This document shows positions 1 through 5,116 of a DNA stretch of 9,088 bases, piece after piece. A model generated the notes under the pieces. The model was not told the origin of the DNA. It saw only the letters and a list, made by a program, of their open reading frames with translations, and did no database searches. Origin of the DNA: Planctomycetota bacterium (GTDB taxonomy: Bacteria > Planctomycetota > SZUA-567 > JAFGNG01). The stretch lies in the NCBI GenBank assembly GCA_016927125.1, contig JAFGNG010000258.1, positions 1-9,088 of the forward strand, given 5' to 3'. A program made the translations under genes and the position numbers. Numbering within the stretch: the stretch's first letter is position 1; each line of letters starts with the position of its first letter.

Positions 1-47
1 ATCCGGGGACACAATACTAGTTTTCGCTCTGTGCAGCTGGTAACCGC

Positions 48-75
48 GGGTGGCCCACCCATTGTATGGGTGGGC
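48..75. repeat. GC-rich hairpin repeat, family B, copy 1
   Basis: A perfect 10-bp stem (53-62 with 66-75) closes on a 3-nt loop, and an extra GGGTGG arm at 48-53 can alternatively pair with CCACCC at 55-60. The reverse complement of 48-75 matches 198-225 at 22 of 28 positions, and two of the differences are compensatory base-pair swaps within the stem. The two copies are therefore inverted members of one element family. It resembles the REP/REPIN style of bacterial intergenic repeats. No transposase gene is visible nearby. Confidence 0.7.
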
Positions 76-154
76 TGCAAAGCAGCAGGAAGCAGACGCT
101 GTTTAGTCAGTGGCTTAAAAGATAATGGCAAAATATTAATCACGTTTGCTTCTT

Positions 155-225
155 GCAGCCTTTCGCCTTCGCTGAAGCAACGGCGAACGAGACGGCTGCG
201 CACCCGTGCAGCGGGTGCGCCACCC
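155..225. repeat. Hairpin repeat, family B, copy 2, with adjacent nested palindrome
   Basis: Positions 198-225 hold the second family B copy: a 9-bp stem (198-206 with 212-220), a 5-nt loop and a trailing CACCC. Just upstream is a nested imperfect palindrome: GCAGCC 155-160 pairs with GGCTGC 194-199, and inside it TTCGCC 162-167 pairs with GGCGAA 182-187. The 17-mer at 46-62 also recurs directly at 211-227 with two mismatches. Copy 1, the 122-nt interior and copy 2 together could form one small non-autonomous element of about 180 bp; that is inference. Confidence 0.6.
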
Positions 226-246
226 ATCAGAATTATAAACCTAATA

Positions 247-265
247 CCCCCCCCCCAAAAAAAAA
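247..265. other. Homopolymer junction C10 then A9
   Basis: Ten consecutive C (247-256) are followed directly by nine A (257-265). This is non-coding and lies 16 nt upstream of the predicted -35 box of the aldehyde oxidoreductase promoter. Such tracts are prone to slippage and to sequencing or assembly error, so the exact length is uncertain. Confidence 0.8.
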
Positions 266-280
266 TCCTCACTTTGCATC

Positions 281-309
281 TTGCCGCTTTTTTAGGGTGC
301 AGATATAAT
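281..309 (+). promoter_or_regulatory. Sigma70-type promoter of the AOR-aldolase unit
   Basis: The -35 box TTGCCG (281-286) and a consensus -10 box TATAAT (304-309) are separated by 17 nt. The predicted transcription start is near 316, which gives a leader of about 110 nt before the ATG at 426. A perfect -10 with optimal spacing in an otherwise gene-free stretch makes this a strong call, although only 4 of 6 bases of the -35 match consensus. Confidence 0.7.
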
Positions 310-315
310 TTGTTT

Positions 316-425
316 TCCCCAACGGGAAAGGCTGTTAAGCAAGCAGCCCAATAAACATAACCGGCAGCAGAAGCCTTGGACATCGGGTCTTAGGTTAGCA
401 GGCTGTTTTCAAAAGGCTCTTCTAG
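316..425 (+). promoter_or_regulatory. 5' leader of AOR gene with alternative pairings
   Basis: Several short complementary segments are visible: GGCTG 330-334 with CAGCC 344-348, and AGCCTT 372-377, which can pair either with AGGCT 400-404 or with AAGGCT 413-418. The second option would bury the likely ribosome-binding sequence AAAAGG (411-416) in front of the ATG at 426. I do not recognise a named riboswitch here, and the Moco motif was considered without a match. A structural switch is speculative because the helices are only 5-6 bp. Confidence 0.3.
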
Positions 426-2207
426 ATGGCACAAAAACCACTCACCGGCTGGATGGGCAGGGTGCTGCGTATTGATCTCGACAAGAAGACACACTCTATC
501 CACAAGCCCGCGCCCAAAATCTACCGCGCCTGGCTCGGCGGCCGGGGACTGGCAGGGTATTACCTTCAGAAGAAGGTCACCCTCGCCTGGGATGACCCCA
601 AGATGCCGCTCCTCATGTTCACAGGCCCACTAACCGGCACCGCCGCGCCCTCCTGCGGGCATCTGGTCATCATGACCAAGTCGCCCCTGACCGACACCAT
701 CGGCGACGCCTCGGTGGGCGGCGGACTGGGCACGCAGCTCAAGCGCGCGGGTATCGACGGAATCGTTATTACCGGCAGCAGTGACAAACTCATTGGAATT
801 GAAATTGTTGGCGAAGTAATCACGATCACAAGTGCTCTCAGCATGAAAGGGATGGTTACCGGCCCGGCATATGAAAAGCTTAAAGAGAAAGGCTCGGTAG
901 CGGTAATCGGACCCGCTGCCGAGAATGGCGTACTATTTGCTAACGTGATGGTAGATAAGTATTACGCTGCCGGACGCGGCGGCCTCGGGGCAGCTTTTGC
1001 AGCCAAGAATATCAAGTATATCACAATCAAGGGGGAGGGGGAGATCCCGGTGTGTGACCCGGAGGGCTTGCAGCAGGCGCGCGAGGACATCTCCCGCCTG
1101 GTGGCGGCCTCCCCGGTTCTTAGCGGCGAGCAGGGACTCGCACATTACGGCAGCGGCGCCATGTATGACCTCATCCATTCCCGCCGCATGATGCCGACGG
1201 ATAACTTCAGGAAGACCTACTTCGAGGCCGCCCCAATGGCCAACGCGCACCACTACCAGCAACGCTACCAACCGCACGCTGCGGGGTGCGAGGGCTGCGA
1301 GATTCTCTGCCATCGGCAGATGGAGGCAGGGACGGAAGGGGAGGCGGGCTTCCTGCCGGAATATGAAGCCATGGCGCACTTCACTGCCCTGCTCGGCAAT
1401 TTTGACCTCGAAACTGTGGTCAAAGCGGGTGAACTCTGCGGCGAACTGGGCATGGACCCGGTAAGCGCCGCAGGCTCGCTCGCCTGTTATTCCGAGCTGT
1501 CCGGCGAACGGCTTTCCCCACCGCAAATCCTTACCCTGCTGGAAGATATGGGAAATGGGCGGGGGCTTGTGAAAGAGCTGGGGCGGGGGGCGTACCGCTA
1601 TGCCTTCTCGCAGGCTAAGCCCGAGATGTCGATGTCTGTAAAGCAACTTGAAATCCCGCCTTATGACCCCAGGGGTGCGTACGGCCTGGCGCTGTCCTAT
1701 GTTACCTCCACCAGCGGCGGCGATCACCTGCGCGCCTATGCCTTAAGCCATGAAATCCTGCGTAAACCCGTCTCCACTGATCGTTTCAGCTTCTCCGGCA
1801 AGGCGCGGATTATTAAGATTGCCGAGGATCTGCACGCGGTGATTGACTCCCTGGTGGCCTGCAAGTGGATCTTCCTGGCCGCGTCGCTGGAGGAGTACGC
1901 CAAGGCTTACAGTGCGGTCACGGGGTTTGAAACCACTGCGCAGGACCTGATGCAGGCCGGGGAGAGGATCTATTACCATGAGCGGCTGATGAATGCGCGC
2001 AACGGCTTTACCGCTTACGACGACGACCTCCCGGCGCGTTTCTTTGAGGAAGCAGGCTCGAGCAGTAATAACATCACGATCGCGCCGTTAAGCCGGGACG
2101 AATTCCTGGCCGCGCGCGCTAAGTACTATCAGATTAGGGGGTTGGACGGGGAGGGGATGCCTACAGAAGAAAAATGCTTGGAATTGGGGTTAAAATGGAA
2201 GCATTAA
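426..2207 (+). CDS. Aldehyde:ferredoxin oxidoreductase family protein (tungsten/molybdopterin)
   Basis: This 593-residue protein is close to the usual length of about 600 for the AOR family. These enzymes oxidise aldehydes to carboxylates in the cytoplasm at a bis-pterin W (or Mo) centre and pass electrons through one 4Fe-4S cluster to ferredoxin. The N-terminus (GRVLRIDL, then GGRGLAG) is typical of the pterin-binding domain. The cluster ligands are visible as C288-x2-C291-x3-C295 plus a downstream C479, the same spacing as in Pyrococcus furiosus AOR for the first three. PEYE (311-314) and DPRG (414-417) are also family landmarks. The usual DxxGLC around the fourth cysteine reads D474-SLVA-C479, so the GL pair is replaced. 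The start at ATG 426 is preceded by AAAAGG (411-416). The gene overlaps the aldolase downstream, which implies a shared transcript. The specific subfamily (AOR, FOR, GOR, BamB-like) and the choice of W or Mo cannot be told from sequence alone. Confidence 0.93.
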   Translation: MAQKPLTGWMGRVLRIDLDKKTHSIHKPAPKIYRAWLGGRGLAGYYLQKKVTLAWDDPKMPLLMFTGPLTGTAAPSCGHLVIMTKSPLTDTIGDASVGGGLGTQLKRAGIDGIVITGSSDKLIGIEIVGEVITITSALSMKGMVTGPAYEKLKEKGSVAVIGPAAENGVLFANVMVDKYYAAGRGGLGAAFAAKNIKYITIKGEGEIPVCDPEGLQQAREDISRLVAASPVLSGEQGLAHYGSGAMYDLIHSRRMMPTDNFRKTYFEAAPMANAHHYQQRYQPHAAGCEGCEILCHRQMEAGTEGEAGFLPEYEAMAHFTALLGNFDLETVVKAGELCGELGMDPVSAAGSLACYSELSGERLSPPQILTLLEDMGNGRGLVKELGRGAYRYAFSQAKPEMSMSVKQLEIPPYDPRGAYGLALSYVTSTSGGDHLRAYALSHEILRKPVSTDRFSFSGKARIIKIAEDLHAVIDSLVACKWIFLAASLEEYAKAYSAVTGFETTAQDLMQAGERIYYHERLMNARNGFTAYDDDLPARFFEEAGSSSNNITIAPLSRDEFLAARAKYYQIRGLDGEGMPTEEKCLELGLKWKH

Positions 2208-3385
2208 TTCATAAATACGCGCGCAAACTGGTCGAGGCTGGACTGGCGGAGGAGGGCGCGCCACTGGTGGGAGGACTCGACGCGGAGCTGGTTTGGAACC
2301 GCCCCGACCCTGACAGCAAGCTCCTGGCGGGGGCTTTTGACAAGCTTGAGATTAACTCCCTGCTCTACTCCATTCCCAAAGAACCCTACCGCACCATAAT
2401 TGCATACCTTGCCAGTGTTGCAGAGGGGAGGATCACTCCCAGCGACTGCGAAACCCGCACATTCTTGCATGATCTGCCAGTTGTCAAGGAATTCACTATT
2501 AACCGGGTGATCTCAGCCTTAAAAGGTCGCAAAAGCGTTATTATTAGCGGGGTTTCCGATCCCACCAGCATTATCACCTGGGGTACGGTCAGCCCTGAGC
2601 AGGCCTTTGTGAGCTTCAGCTCGGTCTGCTTTGCGTGTTTTGTAAAATTCTTTGCCGATTACCTTCATGACCAACGTCAGGGCAGGGTAACACCGGAGCA
2701 GAAAGAGGTTATAAACCAGGTTATCCCGTACCTTGACCAGTATCCCCAGAGCGCGCCGGAGCTTGGGAAAGCGCCCTTTGGCAGCGAGCAGGAGGTCTTG
2801 TCGGCCATCAGTGAAGCCGGGGCGATGACGGTGCGCCACCGTTTGGTGGATTCTTACTTCGGCAATATCTCCTATCGCTACGGCAATATCTTATATATCA
2901 GCCAGACCGGCAGCTCGCTCGATGAGATGGACGGGATGGTTGATCCCGTGCCGCTGGACGGCTCTTCCACCGCGGGAATCACTGCTTCGAGCGAGTTTAC
3001 CGCGCATCGCGAGATTGTCCAGACTACCGGCAGTAATGCTGTCCTCCACGGGCACCCGAAGTTCGCAGTGATCATGTCGATGGACTGCGGCAAGCAGGAA
3101 TGTCCCATCCGCGGCGAGTGCCACCTGGATTGCCCGGAAGAGCGCAATATAGCAGACATACCAATCGTCACCGGCGAGGTCGGCACCGGCCCGCGCGGGC
3201 TGTGCAATACCCTGCCGCCTGCGATCCGGGACAAGCGCGGCGCAATTGTCCACGGCCACGGCGTCTTCACCCTCGGGCGGGATGACTTCAACGAAGCCTT
3301 CACCAACCTCCTCGACATCGAGGAAATGTGCCGGAGGGAGTACTTCAAGAAGTTGAAGGAGGGGGATGCTAGGACCCCAGGTTAG
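2195..3385 (+). CDS. Class II aldolase/adducin-family protein with N-terminal extension and Cys-rich insertion
   Basis: The protein has 396 residues from ATG 2195. An in-frame ATG at 2174 would add seven residues; I prefer 2195 because GGGG at 2186-2189 sits just upstream. Residues from about 200 onward form a FucA/AraD-like zinc aldolase domain: GNIS, a candidate catalytic Glu in SSE (E267), the zinc-binding pair HGHP (H285, H287) and a third ligand in HGHG (H355). Zinc aldolases of this family cleave sugar phosphates to DHAP and an aldehyde such as lactaldehyde or glycolaldehyde, although the family also includes decarboxylases and epimerases. The first 190 residues are an extension I do not recognise, containing C145-x2-C148. 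Between the two His motifs lies an insertion with C298-x4-C303-x5-C309-x3-C313, which could bind zinc or an Fe-S cluster. The 13-bp overlap with the AOR gene suggests translational coupling and a joint aldehyde pathway. The stop codon lies inside a palindromic repeat. Confidence 0.85.
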   Translation: MEALIHKYARKLVEAGLAEEGAPLVGGLDAELVWNRPDPDSKLLAGAFDKLEINSLLYSIPKEPYRTIIAYLASVAEGRITPSDCETRTFLHDLPVVKEFTINRVISALKGRKSVIISGVSDPTSIITWGTVSPEQAFVSFSSVCFACFVKFFADYLHDQRQGRVTPEQKEVINQVIPYLDQYPQSAPELGKAPFGSEQEVLSAISEAGAMTVRHRLVDSYFGNISYRYGNILYISQTGSSLDEMDGMVDPVPLDGSSTAGITASSEFTAHREIVQTTGSNAVLHGHPKFAVIMSMDCGKQECPIRGECHLDCPEERNIADIPIVTGEVGTGPRGLCNTLPPAIRDKRGAIVHGHGVFTLGRDDFNEAFTNLLDIEEMCRREYFKKLKEGDARTPG

Positions 3386-3395
3386 AGAACCTGGG
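3376..3395. repeat. Palindrome family A, reverse orientation, overlapping gene end
   Basis: An 8-bp perfect stem, CCCAGGTT (3376-3383) with AACCTGGG (3388-3395), has an AGAG loop. The identical 20-bp palindrome recurs at 6529-6548. Read on the minus strand it has a GTAG flank and a CTCT loop, matching the layout of the copies at 3484 and 6484. It covers the last codons and the TAG stop of the aldolase gene, so the final residues of that protein are encoded by repeat DNA. There is no U-tract, so it is not a classical intrinsic terminator. Confidence 0.8.
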
Positions 3396-3416
3396 CTACC
3401 TTACCCTCCCCTCAAT

Positions 3417-3461
3417 CCCCTCCCGGAGGGAGGGGAGGCTCCCTCTCCCTAGGGGAGAGGG
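3417..3461. repeat. Two adjacent C/G-tract hairpins (CCCTCTCCC-type repeat)
   Basis: CCCCTCCC (3417-3424) pairs with GGGAGGGG (3428-3435) around GGA. CCCTCTCCC (3441-3449) pairs with GGGAGAGGG (3453-3461) around TAG. The second hairpin and the following GCTGGGGTGAGGG resemble an intergenic element I recall from many unrelated bacterial genomes; that is from memory and not verified. No T-run follows, but the stacked GC stems could still stabilise the 3' end of the aldolase mRNA or slow the polymerase. Confidence 0.65.
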
Positions 3462-3483
3462 CTGGGGTGAGGGTTCTTGGTGG

Positions 3484-3503
3484 CACAGACTCTCCAGTCT
3501 GTG
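3484..3503. repeat. Palindrome family A, forward orientation
   Basis: CACAGACT (3484-3491) pairs perfectly with AGTCTGTG (3496-3503) around a CTCC loop, with GTGG just upstream and GCGGG just downstream. The layout (flank, 8-bp stem, CTCC loop, right flank) is the same as at 6484-6503, with stem differences that keep pairing. It is in opposite orientation to the copy at 3376-3395. Confidence 0.8.
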
Positions 3504-3569
3504 GCGGGTGCCGCCTCGCGGGGTGATTAGCGGAATCCAGACAGTAAAAATTACAGGTATCGGGCTTTT

Positions 3570-3581
3570 CCAAATATTTGG
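3570..3581. promoter_or_regulatory. 12-bp perfect palindrome beside the ribosome-binding site
   Basis: CCAAATATTTGG is a perfect dyad whose last two bases run into the GGGAGG ribosome-binding sequence of the gene starting at 3593. Its AT-rich core and position would suit an operator or a small RNA hairpin limiting ribosome access, but no regulator is encoded nearby and I found no convincing promoter for this gene between 3504 and 3570. The function is inference. Confidence 0.35.
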
Positions 3582-3592
3582 GAGGAAGTGTG

Positions 3593-4849
3593 ATGAAGAT
3601 TGCGCAAGTGCTGATCGTTTCCCTGTTGCTTCTTAGTACCGCGGCCTGGGCGGGAGAGGATCTTGCCCAAACCAATAAAGAATTACAACTGCAGATCCGG
3701 CAACTCAGGATGGATCTGCGGAGGATGAGCGCTGAACTTGCGGAACTAAAAGGGGAGGAACCTCCGGGCGAGGAAACTACGGATGAAGAAGCCGCCAAGA
3801 AGCCGCAGCCCGGCATGGTAGAGTGGCCAACGCAGTATTCGGAGGAGGACTATACGCGCAAAGAGCTTCAGAACATCAACCGGACGCTGATCGGCATCCA
3901 CTCGGAGTTGGCGGAGATAAGAAAGGAACAGGCGGGTCTAGCACTGGAAGACAAGCCTGATGAACAGAGCAATGCAATATCAAATTATCATGTTTTTAAA
4001 GGGCCGAATAAGGAACTTCTGCAAACGATCAAACTTCCGGAAGATCCCAGCGAAGATGATATTAATACATACATCAATAAAATCATCGAAGCCACTAACG
4101 GCCAGAATACGTTATCACCCTATGACCCGCAGGTGGAAATGCTGATGCAGATCGGTGGCGATCACCTCGGCCTACTGATTATGAAATTCCAGACCCTCAC
4201 GATTTCTGACTGCGAATACCATTTATTAGAGGCAATTGCCAGGCTAGCAAATGACGAACACAAGAAGCTTATCCTTGCTAAGCTTCCGGAATGTCCCGAT
4301 CTAATCGAAGTGATAACCAATAAGGGGTGGGAAACTGATGCCAAAGAGATTTTACTTGCAGGCTTGCGGAACCATCCGAATACGGTGAACAGCAATTGGA
4401 TCAAAGCAGTAGCGAACTTAAAAGATCCAGAAACCTATGAGGTTTTAAAAGCCTGCTTGATTAATAATTCTCCGCTTCGTTATCATATTTTTAAGATGCT
4501 AGCAGATCTTCCCGGAATTGAGTTGGAGGATGCGGTGGCGCAAGCCTGGGAGAAGGCGCAGATGGAGGGCAGCAGGGAGAGCATTGATGCTGCGAAATTT
4601 ACTGTGCAATACGGCTACCTTGATGCTCTCAGATCGCTTGTAGATGCGATGGTATATGAAGCCAAACCAATGCTTTTTAACACCTCCCAAGATTTCCGTA
4701 ACATTATTCTCCAGCATATCGATTTCTACGGGCGCAATGATGAAATTTACCGATGGTTTAAGGATAACCACGCCAACCTGGTCTTTGACAAAGAAACCCG
4801 GAAATTCGAGGTAAAGGAATCAAAGGCAGCCCAAACAGCAGAGTATTAA
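3593..4849 (+). CDS. Exported coiled-coil and helical-repeat protein, function unknown
   Basis: The protein has 418 residues from ATG 3593, chosen over an upstream in-frame TTG at 3578 because GGGAGG (3580-3585) is well spaced and the ATG starts a clean signal peptide. Residues 1-20 are a Sec signal (charged start, LIVSLLLL core, AWA cleavage motif before G21), with no lipobox Cys. A heptad-rich stretch follows (24-53), then an acidic Pro/Glu linker (about 54-77) and a second amphipathic helix (about 91-116). The rest is a series of helix pairs resembling HEAT or similar alpha-solenoid repeats, so it is probably a periplasmic scaffold or binding protein; I recognise no enzyme motif. Codon use shifts: bases 3961-4020 hold only 20 G/C of 60, against 42 of 60 at 601-660 in the AOR gene. 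It stands alone between a hairpin-rich spacer and a new promoter, so it may be monocistronic or a recent arrival. Confidence 0.8.
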   Translation: MKIAQVLIVSLLLLSTAAWAGEDLAQTNKELQLQIRQLRMDLRRMSAELAELKGEEPPGEETTDEEAAKKPQPGMVEWPTQYSEEDYTRKELQNINRTLIGIHSELAEIRKEQAGLALEDKPDEQSNAISNYHVFKGPNKELLQTIKLPEDPSEDDINTYINKIIEATNGQNTLSPYDPQVEMLMQIGGDHLGLLIMKFQTLTISDCEYHLLEAIARLANDEHKKLILAKLPECPDLIEVITNKGWETDAKEILLAGLRNHPNTVNSNWIKAVANLKDPETYEVLKACLINNSPLRYHIFKMLADLPGIELEDAVAQAWEKAQMEGSRESIDAAKFTVQYGYLDALRSLVDAMVYEAKPMLFNTSQDFRNIILQHIDFYGRNDEIYRWFKDNHANLVFDKETRKFEVKESKAAQTAEY

Positions 4850-4940
4850 GAGTGAGGAATAGCAGGTTAATTAGACAGGAATTACTTATCTCCTAAATAC
4901 TTAAGATCGGTTCGCCCGACCCCCCCATTGACCCTGCCCC

Positions 4941-4969
4941 TTGACAAAGAGGCGCATTTTGCGTATTCT
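4941..4969 (+). promoter_or_regulatory. Sigma70-type promoter of the TPR/alpha-CTD gene
   Basis: A consensus -35 box TTGACA (4941-4946) and a -10 box TATTCT (4964-4969) are separated by exactly 17 nt. Transcription would start near 4976, leaving an untranslated leader of about 140 nt before ATG 5117. Just upstream is a C7 run (4920-4926). Confidence 0.75.
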
Positions 4970-4975
4970 TTGCGC

Positions 4976-5116
4976 TCTCATCCGGTGGAGATATTCACCC
5001 GGGTAGGTTTCTGGTTTCTCCAGGCAGGAGTCCTGGAGATACTTGTTGGTTTTTAGATTAAATCCTGATTCTCTGCTTATACTTTGAAATTCCTTTCCGG
5101 AGGCGTTGAATTCGCT
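4976..5116 (+). promoter_or_regulatory. Structured 5' leader of the TPR/alpha-CTD gene
   Basis: Two hairpins are visible: CCGGTG 4982-4987 with CACCCGG 4996-5002 (one bulged C), and an 8-bp perfect stem 5017-5024 with 5032-5039, closing on a 7-nt loop that contains AGGAG. A T5 run (5050-5054) follows ten bases after the second stem, weakly like an attenuator. The gene's own GGAGG is at 5099-5103. I recognise no known riboswitch class; regulation is inference. Confidence 0.4.

Noticed and set aside
31..354. Open frame of 107 codons in the upstream region
   Set aside because: It needs a GTG start with no ribosome-binding site, runs through two hairpin repeats, the C10A9 tract and the AOR promoter, and the product is low-complexity with no family features.
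316..425. Molybdenum cofactor riboswitch
   Set aside because: It was considered because of the AOR gene, but I could not recognise the conserved core of that RNA class in the leader.
933..1727. Minus-strand open frame of 264 codons
   Set aside because: It is antisense to the AOR gene including its Fe-S cluster Cys motif, and its product shows no recognisable domain.
3441..3470. Rho-independent terminator for the aldolase gene
   Set aside because: Stable stems exist, but no run of T follows any of them, so classical intrinsic termination cannot be supported.
3376..3503. CRISPR-like array of palindromes
   Set aside because: Repeats differ in sequence and orientation, spacing is irregular and no cas genes are present; they fit REP/REPIN-type elements better.
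3412..3816. Minus-strand open frame across the hairpin spacer
   Set aside because: It is composed of translated repeat DNA (Ser/Pro-rich) and overlaps the signal-peptide region of the real gene at 3593.
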